Positions 21,196 to 32,668 of a stretch of DNA of 64,000 nucleotides are shown one piece after another. Source of the DNA: Coniella vitis. Taxonomy: Eukaryota > Ascomycota > Sordariomycetes > Diaporthales > Schizoparmaceae. The translations under genes were made by a program, and so were the position numbers. The notes beneath the pieces are model-generated. The model did not search any database. It was given only the letters and a program-made list of their open reading frames with translations, and had not been told where the DNA came from. The stretch's first letter is position 1; each line of letters opens with the position of its first letter. The stretch spans positions 2,170,001 through 2,234,000 of the forward strand of contig WUJK01000002.1 in assembly GCA_011317545.1 (NCBI GenBank), read 5' to 3'.

Positions 21196-24100
21196 CTACA
21201 TGCCTTGCGGCATCATGCCCTGCTGCATGGCTTGTTGCTGCTGCAGAGCCTGTTGCTGCTGCTGCTGCATGGCTTGTGCCTGGCGTTGTCGCAGGAGCAG
21301 CTGCTGCTGTGCAGCAGTGAGCTGATTCGGCGTCAGCTGAGCCGAGGCGGCAGCATTGGCGTTAGCATTACGTTGCCGTTCTTGTAGCCACTTGCCCTGA
21401 GCCGAGGCTTTACACTGCCGTTTAAAGAGATCGATTTGCCCAGGGGGGGCCGTTTCCATGGTCAAGCCGCGTTGCTGCAAAAAGGGAGTGATGTTGGCCA
21501 TGTACAGCCTCGATGCAAGATTGTTAATCTCTTGGTGCATTTGCAGAATCTCCTGTTGCGACATGCCTGCTTGGATGGCTTGACCTATTATTTGCTGCTG
21601 CTGATGCTGCTGCTGCTGCTGCAGCATTTGTTGGGGATGCGCCTGTTGCTGCTGAGCTAGCTGTTGCTGCATTTGGTGTTGTTGCTGTTGTTGCTGCTGC
21701 TGCTGCTGTAAATGTTGTTGCTGTTGTTGCTGTTGTTGCATCTGTTGCATGGCCGCCATTTGCTGCTGGTTGGGAAATCCGTTCATGTTGACCATGTTCT
21801 GTCCACCAGCCTGGGCAAGCCGCATTGGATTATTGCCGGCTTGTTGTAATGCTCGCAGTTGCTGTAGCTGTTGCTGCATCATTTGCGAATTCTGAGCCAT
21901 ATTAGGGTTCTGCGCCATAGTGGCACGCATCTTTTGCTGCTGCTGGGCCATGAATCTCTGCTGCATCATGACAGATTGCTGCTGCTGCCCGTTGAGCATG
22001 CCGTTTTGCTGCTGCAGTTGCGCTTGTTGCTGTATTTGTCGTTGCTGTTGTTGCATAGCATAGATTTGCTGTTGCAGAGACAGATTCGGGTTCTGTGCTA
22101 GGTGAGCCATTGCCGGATTGTTCATCATCATTTGCTGCATCTGCTGCATTTGCGGGGCCATCATGTTAGGAGGCGGGCTTGCTTGGGACATGCGGGGAGT
22201 ATTGACCAGTTGTTGTGCCCGAGTAATTGGTGTTGCTTGTGCCATATTGGGTGTGGCATGAGGCATGCGTGGTGTGCCAGACGGATGACTCTGCTGGCTG
22301 CCGCGAGCAGACATACTAACTGCCATGGGCGCAGACATAGGGCCCTGGTTGACCACAGACGGAGGCCTGGCTGGGCTGCCTGCACCAATGCTAGAGCCAG
22401 AGGGCTGCATGGCTACCCCACCATTCATGGGCGAAGACATGTGCTGAGGTGTACTGTGCTGGACCATGGGCGATGACGCTGGTGGATGTGGGACGGCGCC
22501 CGCATTGAGCCGTTGCTGAGCCATAGGCATGCCGTTCGGTGCAGACACCGGCAGAGAAGAAGGCGTGCCATTGACTTGGCCGTTTTGCTGTGCTGGGTGA
22601 CCATGTGCAGGTTGATTTGCATTGGCGAGTGCCTGATTCTGCTGAGCCTGAGCCTGGGCCTGGGCCTGGGCCTGGGCTTGAGCCTGAGCCTGGGCTTGAG
22701 CCTGGGCTTGAGCCTGAGCTTGAGCCTGAGCTTGAGCCTGAGCTTGAGCCTGAGCTTGAGCCTGAGCTTGAGCCTGAGCTTGAGCCTGAGCAGCCTGGGC
22801 TTGGGCTTGTGCTTGAGCCTGGGCTTTGGCCTGCGCATGCGCTTGTACCAACTGCATCTTTCTCCGTAGTTCCTGTTGCTGAGCTTGTACCTGTTCTTGT
22901 CGCGTACGTTCTTGCTCTGCTGCTTGCTGCTGGGCCTGTTGGGCCTGTTGCTGAGCCTGGAGTTTCTGCTCTTGCAGGCGCTTTTCATTCTCGGCTGCCT
23001 TGAGCTTCTCCAGTCTTGCTCTCTCTGCATGTTCTCGCTTGATTTCTTCAATCTTCTTGAATCGGTCAAAGCCGGCATCGAACTGAGGCACCTGCTGCTG
23101 CCCATCGCTTCCAGACACAGCGCTTGATCCTTGGCCGCTGCGATCGTCCAGAGCGAGCAAGAATCTCTCGTTTTCGGCAGCTTGTGCCTCGTCTGCAGCC
23201 ATCTCTGCAACAGTTCTCTTGCGGGTCTTCGGTTTGGGTGGAGGACAGAATCGGTGCTCCAGCATGGCTGACTGCTCTTCTAGTTTGAGGATGGTGCCTG
23301 CAGCGTCCTTGGTGGGCTCGAGGTCCAAAGGTGGCAAAGTCGCAAGCAGCATGGCGCCTTCTGCGGGGTGGATATTGCTCATGTCCAGCTCCATACGTTC
23401 ACGCTTTGCTTTCTTGGCAACCGGCATACTGGATCCTGTTGGGGTTGGGGGAACCGCGACAGAAGGCGTGGGAGGGATTCCATTGATTGTCGAGTCGTGG
23501 CGGCCATCGACTGAGCTTCGTGGATTAGATGCTTTGATAGCGAGATCTGCTTGTCTGCTCTGCTGCGTGGGGAAAAGAACAACAGTTACGACTGGGGGCT
23601 TGACCGGGCCTTTGCTCTTTTGGCCTTGCGGCGAGCTAGAGGCTGACGATGCGCTTTGCTCTGGTGCATCCGCCGGCTTCTCCTTTTGCTCAGCGTCTGT
23701 GCTCTTTCCTTTGCCGCTGAGCGCAGCAAGATCCTTAGGCAAGGCGAATGGCGATGGTGTGACGAAGCGACTTTGACGATGGATAGAATTTGTTGCATCC
23801 TGCTTGGACCGGGAAGAAGGACGAGATTCCTCCTGCTTCTCTGCGACCGAGCTCTTGTGGTCATGGACTTCGACAATCAGACAGCCTTCGTAGAAGGGGA
23901 CTTCAGCCTCCGTTAGGTCGGCTACGAGATCGTGCGGTATCGTGCGGGTCTTGAGGTGATCGAGGATAGTCCGCATTGGAGAGGTATATAAGAAGTAATC
24001 ATCTTGCGCATCGAATTTGAAGTGGTTAGGGTAGAGGTGGATGATAAGGGAAGGCGGGTTCCCGACGTATTTGTTCAGAATGTATTTGCGTGTGGGAGCT

Positions 24101-24508
24101 TGTTTCAATGTCAGCCAAGTCAGGCCATTATTTCTTCCTCTTGACTTGTAGCACACGATGGTACTTACGCTGCTCGACAATCACCGGTATTGAGGGAGGT
24201 TCGATTGCACTGCTTGGAACAGGTTGTAGTGCGCCGTTGGGGGGTGGACGAGCGACTCCATTGGTATGTGCGGTGATTTCGGGGCGTATCTGGTTTGGAG
24301 GACGGGCCACGGTGACGGTGCCGCCATTGGTTGCAACCGCCTTTGCTGCTTGTTTGGCGCTATTTGGCGGTTTCTTGGCCGACATGGAAGGAGAAGGTGA
24401 GGTGGACGTGGCGAGGCCATTTGTCTGGATGCCGGGAGGCACAGGTCGCTTGGTCTTGGGATGCGGAGGGATGATGGGCGGAGGGATGGGAGTAGTGCTG
24501 GGCGCCAT
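21196..24508 (-). CDS. SPT20: SAGA complex subunit Spt20
   Basis: Structural subunit of the SAGA histone acetyltransferase coactivator. Exon 1 is 24508-24169 and exon 2 is 24098-21196, with a 70-bp intron (24099-24168, GTAAGT, branch CTGAC, AAG). The joined product is 1080 residues. Residues 1-113 are Pro-rich. The Spt20 domain follows the junction: PPSLIIHLYPNHFKFDAQDDYFLYTSPM, then RTIPHDLVADL and VPFYEGCLIVEVHDHKS, which are the family signature blocks. Around residues 330-420 is a basic and Glu-rich region with a RFCPPPKPKTRKRTV motif. The C-terminal half is dominated by glutamine: a long alternating Ala-Gln tract (about residues 530-600), several polyQ runs, and QQ/MQQ-rich low-complexity sequence to the end. 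Such tracts are common in fungal Spt20 but this Ala-Gln tract is unusually regular. Confidence 0.92.
22636..22850. repeat. Ala-Gln coding repeat array in SPT20
   Basis: A run of six-base units, mostly GAGCCT and GAGCTT on the plus strand and often paired as a 12-bp GAGCCTGAGCTT unit, encodes alternating Ala and Gln on the minus strand. The same DNA is open on the plus strand as Leu-Ser or Glu-Pro/Leu repeats, which are shadows. Confidence 0.9.
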
Positions 24509-25642
24509 GGCGACTGCTTGTGGAAAAGCCCACGATAAACACTGCCAAAGTGGCGCCGCGACGTAGAGTGCGGGTGGGCAGATGAACTTCCCAGCTTACT
24601 CGGGCACGATGCGATTGTCGCGATCTGAGCGCATTGGTCCTATGTAATAGGCTGGGCAAGGGGGAAGAGGGGGGGTTCAAGAGTGATGGTACGTTGTCGA
24701 AAGGCAAGAAGTTGAGAAGGCGCAACGGCGTAAAAGTCTTGGAAAATGGGGGAGAATGCGACGAAACGGTCCCGTGTTAAGTGAAGAACCGGTGGTTGGC
24801 GGCTGGATGGGTCGCGTTGCACGTCGGAGGTCGGATGCCGGTCGATGCGCGCTCAGAGAAGCTGGAGAGAGCCGTGCTTGTCGGCAGCCATCCGGGCCAG
24901 ACCAGCGATCCAAGCGAGAGAATCAAGAATTGCAGGACGACTGCAGTGGTCTGATGGAAATGGCTGTCGGGCACTGGTGCACGTTTGCGATGGCAGCGTG
25001 ATGGATGGGCACGGGCGGTTGATGGTGATGTTCGCGCGTGGTTTACTGTGGGGCTCCGTGTCGTTGTAGTTGAGGCTCTCAAGTTCAACCCCCCAAAATG
25101 TCGGGGCGGCGCTGGGGCTGTTATGCACGGGCCATCCATATGACATACAGACGCTAACTGTTTGCAGAAGAAGATTGCATGGTGTATTATGTCAGCAAGT
25201 GTACCATGTAAGTACAGTACGATGTAAGTACTACGTAGCAGATGTCCAATGCCATAGTACTATGACAGCCCCTGCATCAGGTACCCCCTAACGAAGAATC
25301 TACCAATCGGCCCCGTTCTTCTGATGAACTGCTTCAACGCAAGAGCACAATGGACAATGCCTTTTGACCAAGTAGGTTGCCGATATGGCTGCATATCTAA
25401 TCAAATACGGGCGTGCATCGATGGGTATTTGTATTTGCTGAGAGTCACGTAAACATCAAACAATCAGAATCAGGTATGTACAACCCCCCGGCTGTCACAT
25501 GGAATAAACAGTATGCAAGGGACGGACTGGGAAAAGCAGCCCTTTGCCTGCTGTTCGAATGCAGCTGTGCATCCAGCCCAGGAGCACCAGATCCCGGGTA
25601 TTATATATCATATCTCATATCCAGACGTTATATGTCAGGTCA
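24509..25642. promoter_or_regulatory. SPT20 promoter and PEX22 3' region
   Basis: 1.1 kb without a supportable gene. A 12-bp palindrome CATAGTACTATG lies at 25253-25264. Short open frames on both strands look random. Confidence 0.4.
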
Positions 25643-27027
25643 TTACTCGTTGCCTTGGATCCGCCGGGACCAGTCGTCGCTAACCCTCATCCCGTCGACA
25701 ACAACGACTCCTCGCCCCCGGCCAACGCGATCCTCGCGCTGCCACCAGAGCTGCTCCGAACGCGACCTCTCAGCCTCGGACTCGCTGTCTGCCAGACCAC
25801 CATGCCCATGGTCTGCGCCGACCACCAGAATCACATCATAGCGCAGCCACGTCTGAAGCTTGTGTACATTACTGCCGTTGTCGCCAGCCAACGACTCTTG
25901 CAGGTAAACAACTTCTGGCTTCAGATGATGCAAGATGTGAACGTAGCCGGCGGGGGTGGTAAAGGGCAAGACGTTGACCTCCTTGTCCACCAGCTCCACC
26001 GCTTGTGCGTATATTCTGTTAAAAGCCGAGTTGCTCGACGCACTCCATCTGCATGAGTGCTTAGTTGTCGTGACCCATGACGTACCGAGGGAAAGAAGCA
26101 TTTAGGTTTACTTACTGTGGGCTTTTGATCTCGTCACCAGGGGTCGAAACCTGCTCCTGTCCTACCACGGAGAAAGACGAGCTTAGCGATGCTGGAGGCC
26201 GGTTTGAGGAAGCCTCGGCCACGCTATCCTTCAAAGTAGGAGCGTATATGAGGATGAAGAGCTTGATCCTGGAATGGTCGTTGTGCTTCGGAATATGCGA
26301 CAGGATGGACTGGCCTTTTATGTTAGAACAAAACAACCTGCAAATATGGAAAAAGTCTGGGCGACAGTACCGCATGCTCATAGTATCCGTCACCATCCAG
26401 GTCGTCAAGCTGCGTGTCGGCTGACACCACGATCACGACAATGCGCTTCTTCCTGCTGGGGCCATCACGGGCTTGCGACAAAGGCGCCTTGTCCTGTTTG
26501 GCATCCGCTTCTTCAGACCAAGTCTCGTGATCGGCGAATGCAGACTTGTCCTCCTCTCGAATGGCAGCCAGCGCACTTCCCACGGCCGTCCCCGCAGCAG
26601 CAACCCCGGCGGCAACCGTCTTGCCCGCGCGGTCTAATATATGTTGTGGGCTCGGTGTGCGACGCAGTGCGCCCGACATGCGTGCTCCCCAGCTCGAGCC
26701 ACTCGCTTCTGCGGTCTCGGTTACTCCGTCGCCCACCTCGTCGGACCGCGCATCGCTTCGGAAGGAGGGTGGTGCTCTGGCGCTCTGGCCATCGTCCATG
26801 GCGCCGTATGCAGGGTTGACGCCATAGTTCGGGTTCTCGTAGTCGAGATGCTGGGCAATGGTATTGTCTTCCTCATCCTCCTCCTCGCTGCTGCTGCTGC
26901 GCTGGCTCCAAATCCACGCTGCAACGCCGACTGTCGCGACCGTGACTGTAAGTGCAAGCGGGACCCAGTGGCTCCAGACTCCGTGTTGGCGCCGCGACGA
27001 GCCGCGACGATCGTAAGGCGACGGCAT
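25643..27027 (-). CDS. PEX22: Peroxin Pex22-like protein
   Basis: Peroxisomal membrane anchor and activator of the ubiquitin-conjugating enzyme Pex4, needed to recycle the import receptor Pex5. Exons are 27027-26371, 26309-26116 and 26048-25643. Introns are 61 bp (26310-26370, branch CTAAC) and 67 bp (26049-26115, GTAAGT). The product is 418 residues. One N-terminal membrane helix (VPLALTVTVATVGVAAWIW, about residues 19-37) follows a short basic leader. After an acidic Ser-rich linker comes the cytosolic domain: KKRIVVIVVSADT, SILSHIPKHNDHSRIKLFILIYAP, GQEQVSTPGDEIKSP, NVLPFTTPAG, PEVVYLQESLAGDNG and a C-terminal RVGRGRGVVVVDGMRV. These are the blocks I know from fungal 'peroxin 22-like' proteins. 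The ATG at 27027 is the first in frame; upstream there is only a TTG. Confidence 0.87.
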
Positions 27028-27609
27028 TACGCAGTGACGGTAATCATTGCAGTGGGCAGGCAAACTGCGATAATCTCGCGGCCGAGTGCCCCTTTACTTG
27101 GCCCTGTAAGACTAGGAGTGATGCCGTTCTCAGACAGTTTGAGAAGTCGAATGGCACGCAAGGAAAGATCGTGGCTGGGCAGAAAAGCGGCGTTGTCGCA
27201 TTCGGGTGGCTGGGCTGTTGGTGTTGGTTGCGGTTGATTACCCCAAGTCAGATAGGCCAGCACTACGGTGTACCTCTGCAGCTGCAATCTCTAGCAGGGC
27301 TGCCCCCCGCACATTTGGGAATATATTGTGCTTACATAAGGGTTCCCCAGCCTGGCGGGGGCCAGGCTGCCCAGGCCCCACATTTTCTGTGTTGCATGCA
27401 CAGGTCTTCATGTGAGTCAAAAGTTCACGACCAAGATGGCGAGTTGAAGAGTCGACTCTTTTTCAATTCACAGACAGCCGGTAAGACCAGGCAAGACAAC
27501 TTGAAGCAAGCGCAGCCCTTTGTCCGCCACTCGCACAAACTTGGACCCAAATTCGAACCCTTTGGAGCTCCATCATCACAGCCAGCATCTCCACAACACC
27601 GACGCCGTC
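27028..27609. promoter_or_regulatory. Shared divergent promoter of PEX22 and GCD1
   Basis: A compact 582-bp space between the PEX22 start (-) and the GCD1 start (+). No RNA gene or obvious repeat is seen. The right half is rich in CA and CC, as expected for a fungal leader. Confidence 0.5.
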
Positions 27610-29395
27610 ATGCCGCACGCCGTGTCTTCAGCCTCACCTGGGCTGCAGGCCCTGATCCTCTGCGGCCCAGGCTCGTCCTTTCCTACCTTCACTGCAAACC
27701 CCGATGAGAACCCCAAAGCGCTGCTGCCTATTGCAAATCGGCCCATGGTCTGGTATGCGCTCGACTTTTGCTATCGCGCCGGCGTGTCTGGTCAGTAACG
27801 TGCAAGGCGTTTTCAGAATGGCACCGCCCGCCAGCTTGACAACGCACGTTGAGACTGACCAGTGAGACACAGACATAACACTCATATGCCCGCCATCGGC
27901 TGAGAAGGCCATCGCTTCTGCTCTGAGTCTCAACCCAGCATTGACGAGTCTTCCACTGCCACGGCCTGCGCTGCTGGCGCCCACAGATCTGGACCACAAC
28001 ACAGGCACAGCTGAGATTCTCCGCCTGCCCGAAGTCAGAGAAGTCGTCAAGGACAACTTCCTGGTCCTGCCGTGTGATCTGGTCTGCGAGCTGGGTGGCG
28101 AGCAGCTTCTCCAGGCATGGATGGTCCACTCGCAGACCCTGAGGGACCTGGTTGGCAATGAGTTTGGCTTGATCAAGGACACCCAAGGCCCACACAGCGG
28201 CGGTCTGGGCGTCTGGTACCAGATCAAGACGGAAACACCCATCAAGGGTCTCGAGACAGACTTTGTCGCCACAACACCGCTACCAGCCACCGCCGAGTTC
28301 CCCAAGGATTCCATCTCCAGGCATCTCTCCAACCTAGTCTACTCCATGCCTACCGACTCGTTGAATGATCTGATGGAGGAGAGAAAGGGCTACCCCTTGC
28401 GGCACGGATTGATGCGGTCTCATCCTCGTATTCAAATGCGTATGACGCACCGAGATGCACACATCTACATCTTTCCCCACTGGATCATGGACTTTGTACA
28501 GCAGAACGAGCGGCTGGACAGTATTGGCGAGGACGTGGTGGGATGGTGGGCAAAAGCCGGCTGGCAGGACGGACTCGCGCAAAAACTAGGCTTTGATGAA
28601 TTCTTTGCTCCCGAGGGAAGCAAGAAGGCCCAGGCCAGCCTGTCGCACGAGGACAGCCTGTCCTCTGACGCCCGCTTAGACGCCGAGGAATCTCCTGATC
28701 GCCAAGGCAAGGCAGCAGCAGCAGCCTCAAGTGCAAAGAACTCACTTCAGGCGCGTGCCCTGCCTGCCGCGCTGGATCACACTGCAGCAAGCAGCAGAAG
28801 CAACAGCAAGCACAACGTGCCTTCTATCCTGGCATACACACATCCCTCAATTCCTGAGGCGCCGCTTATTCGCCGCGTTGACACGGCCCAACTTCTTCTC
28901 GCGACCTCGCTACAGCTTGCCAAGCTGCCCTCTGTCGAAGAAGGTAGCGATTCGCCCTTTGCGCACCCCCGCAAGGTTATGTACCCAGAGGGCGTCAAGG
29001 GCCGCACGACAATTACACGTCAAGACAGCCTGGTTGGCGAGAATGTCACAGTCGACGAAAAAGTGGCCATTCGCGAAACTGTGGTGGGCGCAAACTGCCA
29101 GATCAAGGAGGGCGCTAAGCTCTCACAATGCTTGCTCATGGACGGCGTGGTGGTGGGCAAGAATTGCAAGCTTACGCGCTGCATTCTTGGCAAGCGGAGT
29201 GAGATTGGCGATAACTGCACATTGACAGACTGCGAGGTGCAAGAGAATCTGCTTGTGGAATCCAAGAGCGAGGAGAAGAGCGCCAAGCTGATGAGCAGCT
29301 CCGGTCTAGAAGCCACCGAAGAAGAAATGCAAGAGGTCTACCAAGAGTTTGGAGATGAAAACGACAAGCAAGGTGACGACACTGCCGTCGTCTAG
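27610..29395 (+). CDS. GCD1: Translation initiation factor eIF2B gamma subunit
   Basis: Part of the catalytic subcomplex of eIF2B, the guanine nucleotide exchange factor for eIF2. Exon 1 is 27610-27790 and exon 2 is 27873-29395, with an 82-bp intron (27791-27872, GTCAGT, branch CTGAC, CAG). The product is 567 residues, close to yeast Gcd1. The N-terminal nucleotidyltransferase-like domain begins LQALILCGPGSSFPTF and contains NPKALLPIANRPMVWYALDFC. The junction restores DITLICPPSAEKA, and TAEILRLPEV plus NFLVLPCDLVCE follow. The C-terminus is a left-handed beta-helix of hexapeptide repeats (VGENVTVDEKVAIRETVVGA, CLLMDGVVVGKNCKL, CILGKRSEIGDNCTL). It ends with an acidic tail. The start ATG lies next to the divergent PEX22 gene. 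Confidence 0.93.
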
Positions 29396-30053
29396 AAACT
29401 GCCTGCAGCATGCAAGGCCAAGAAGGGTTACACGGCGTCCGATGCGGAATGAATATGGCACGTTGCTGCTCGCTTAGGAACCACCAAGGAACAGGAATTG
29501 GGATTTTAGAAGGAGGACATATCGGCAAGGCAGGTGACCATGTCAACCTGCCTACTGTACTGGGTTTACAACGCAAGCCATCAGAGTTCGACGAGGAGAC
29601 CACGAGGGACTGTCGAGACGGACAGCTTCGTTTGAAGCGTCAGCAGTCTGGAAAGACAGGGATTTGAGACATGAACAGGCCCACGCGCGAGGCTCTGTCG
29701 ATCTAGGTCTAGAAAACCATGCCAACGTTGCGCACTTTGCGCGGTGTATTCAAAATCTGGATCTGACATGCATTTCTCCTTTCCTTTTTCCTCAGCGTGT
29801 TTCTTGGGATTGCAGAAAACCTGCACATGCATGTATGTCATACTTATACGAGAGGACTTGTACAATACCATGTGAAACGGACATGTCAGACTCGGCATTG
29901 TCAGCAGCAGCAGCAGCAGCAGAAGACAAGCATTACTTATTCACTGACATAGTACAAGGCATGACTGCATACAGATCAGACGAGAAAACACCCTCACAAA
30001 GAAATCAGAACGAAATACGACATCCAATTCTTTCCTTGCGCACATGGTGAGCT

Positions 30054-30054
<1 letters not shown>

Positions 30055-30084
<30 letters not shown>
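30055..30084. repeat. Poly-T tract (30 nt)
   Basis: Thirty uninterrupted T residues, seen directly. It could be a pyrimidine tract or a simple expansion. Confidence 0.9.
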
Positions 30085-32257
30085 CAACCGAGATTGCTTC
30101 TCCCAGCTCCATCGCACGACGTCAGTCTCCAGGGACGAAAAATGTTCATGTGATCAACCCACGACTACGAAGGATCTAGATCTCCCATGTTTCTCTTTCT
30201 TCGGATTGACTCTTTGGTCCCTATCAAATAATGCCAAGATGATTCAGACGGGTCGGAAATACCTCGGTCCAATGGGGAGGGGGGGGCACGATGCCGTCCA
30301 TGTACATTATATGTACGAATATAACCCAATGTCACATGTCAGTTGACATGGAAAGATAACGAGCAGTAATAACTAATCAAGTATAACGAGAGCAGTCAGT
30401 GTAAAGTTCTCTACACAGCAGCAGCAGGAACAAGAAGAGAAACGGCGTTTGTGTTCTCCATGGCAAAACTATTTCCTTCCTTCTTTTCTTTTCTTTTTCT
30501 TTTATATCGTACGAGGGCCTAGACCTGGACATGATCATTGTGTGTATGCGTCAGATGTACATCATACCGCTTTTGTGCTTCCGATGCACAGAAAGAGTCT
30601 GGTGAGTTCCTGTTCTTGGTTACATTTCTGAAAATCGTCTTGACAAGCTTGGAGGGCAATAGGGCAAGGCCTTGGCGCTAGGTGTCAAGAGAAGTGGAAC
30701 ATGGTCCCTTGCGGGGAATACTGCACAGGAAGAAGCAGGTTGATAGTCACGAGAAGCTTGGGTGGACGCTGAAAGGGCGATTGAGAATTTGCTTGGGGCG
30801 AACTTCCAATCTCGATTCATCATCATCCATGGCATGGAGTTCTCAAACTTCCCCATCCTCTTTGTTTGGCTACTCAGCGTCACTTTCCCGCGACTCAGCT
30901 GCACGAGTGTGTGTGTGACATCAGGGGCGCAAAGCGATACAGAGCAGAATGGGGGGGGGGCCTGTGAGAAGCCAATTTGCCAGGGGTCCGCCTACGCATT
31001 GTAGTATGCAGGGCGCCGTCTCGTGATCAGCTGGACAGATGGGGGTGGCTCTGCGATGTGACTGCAGCGTGCAGGGTCCTCTTCTGCATCATCTTTATCT
31101 TGGACCCGTGTTGAGCATATCTAGGGGTTTCATAGTATAGACCGCCGGGCGATTGGTACGGCGAGTGAATAGTGGCCCCAAAGCAACGTCTGGTGAGAGA
31201 GAGAGAGAGAGCGGATGCAGACCCCCAGGACGACTTTGGGGCCGTGGCTTGGTCTCCCCATCTTCTCCATTATCTTTGAGAGGGCCAGGACTCTGCCGAA
31301 GCCTCTTCAGGTGAAATGGAGAAAATAAAATGCACGCCACAACCCGATTCAGGCTCTCTCCCCCCTGGTGTGTGGCGTGCCGCATGGTGGCGCCTTGTCA
31401 CTTATCACTGACACCAAAGCAGATCCAAGCAACGCCCAACTGGCACACTGGCAGAGCAAGATGGCACGATATCTTTACTATATTGGGCTCTGAATGCTCG
31501 CACACTGACGCAATGGTAGCCTTGGGCCTTGCTACCTGCATATGCTGTGGTCTGCGGATCAGCAGAGAACCCCGGCTATTACTATAGGACTATAGTAGTA
31601 GTGGGTAGTATAATACCCGTCGTCTTATACGCAAGGGTTTGAACTATTTGGACCCTTTGGGGTGAAAAAAAAGAAATCCTTTCTCTCCAAGAGCGAAAGC
31701 GTAGTATGTATGGACGGAACCGCGATATTTGACCATCTTGGACCCTTTATACAGGAATGTGTACCCTGAATACCTGCAGCACCATGTATGTCATGGGCGT
31801 CAACCACAACACGCTTTTCAACCAATGGTCACGAAGAGCCACTGTACGTGGTCGGGTTTAAGGATCAGGAGACATACGTATATGTATTTGTAATCGAGGG
31901 ATAACACAGAATCACAAAGAAAGAAGGAAAACAATTCCCCGCGTTCGTTGCTCAGCCGACCAGAGTTTATGCAAACCATTCACGACCAACGACATGAGAC
32001 GGCGCCCTGCCCTCGACCACAGTCCGGAAAGTTCCTTTTTTTTCTCTTGTCTCTTGTCATCATTGTGGGCCCTCCAACATGGCTGCAAAGTGAGCCGTGC
32101 CTTGTTGTTCGCCATTGCTGCCAAAAAGAAAACGAGCAAAGCAGTTTGCCGAATGCGTGACTATCCACAAGCCGGGGGCTGGAAACTGGACCGATATAGT
32201 AGCAAAGCCCGCAAAGAGTCGATCCATGACGCAAAGGAAACTGTCAATAGATCCGGG

Positions 32258-32276
32258 CCCCCCCCCCCGGGGGGGG
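32258..32276. repeat. C11-G8 inverted homopolymer
   Basis: Eleven C residues run directly into eight G residues, flanked by CCGGG on the left. It can form an 8-bp GC stem with almost no loop. Homopolymer length should be treated with care in an assembly. Confidence 0.8.
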
Positions 32277-32316
32277 AGAGGGGTTTGGAATAAAACAAAA
32301 ATCCTATGTGGCCATT

Positions 32317-32668
32317 TCAGCGGTATTGTCCACCTATAAGCTTTTCTCCTCGCCGCCATAGATGAAAGAGAATGGTTTTGCCAGGGGGTTGGATTCTCTC
32401 TCCCTCTCGAGAGAGAGAAAGAGATTCCAAAGGTCCTTGTTTTGATCAACTCAGACTTACACTCATCGTGAGGATTGTGGACGCCGCAAATTGAGCAGTT
32501 GCCAATGTTCCTCTTCGTGTCGAGAATCATGCCTCCTGCTCCCGTGTTCCCAGCCAAGGACTCGATCGAGTTCTTGCAGTCGGTTCCGCGCAGATATAAA
32601 CTGCAGTGCTCAACCCATTGGTGCCGGTGGAGATCGCATGTATAGACTCGAACGTGCAGAGTACACAT
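32317..32668 (-). CDS. Possible small Cys/His-rich protein
   Basis: A tentative two-exon model. Exon 1 (32668-32461) starts MCTLHVRVYTCDLH and carries HCSLYLRGTDC and a terminal NCSICGVHNPHDE, then a consensus GTAAGT donor. Splicing to the acceptor TTATAG at 32334 adds CGQYR and a stop, giving 74 residues. The spacing (YTC.LH, HC, DC, CxxC) resembles small fungal proteins that begin with a VHVYTCGH-like segment and end with CxxCG; their function is unknown and they lack a signal peptide. Minus-strand pyrimidine-rich sequence near 32730-32770 would lie about 60-100 nt upstream, as expected for a leader. The branch point is not convincing, the second exon is tiny, and the unspliced frame is open to 32060, so the model could be wrong. 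Confidence 0.4.

Larger units (their letters stand above)
29396..32316. other. 2.9-kb repeat-bearing non-coding stretch
   Basis: Downstream of GCD1. It contains a T30 run (30055-30084), a G8 run near 30279, a G10 run at 30951, a GA run near 31196, and the C11G8 palindrome at 32258-32276. No open frame has a recognisable product. Confidence 0.45.

Noticed and set aside
22425..23210. Arg/Lys/Leu-rich and Leu-Ser repeat ORFs across the SPT20 repeat
   Set aside because: Any frame of a six-base repeat stays open; only the minus frame joined to the Spt20 domain is supported.
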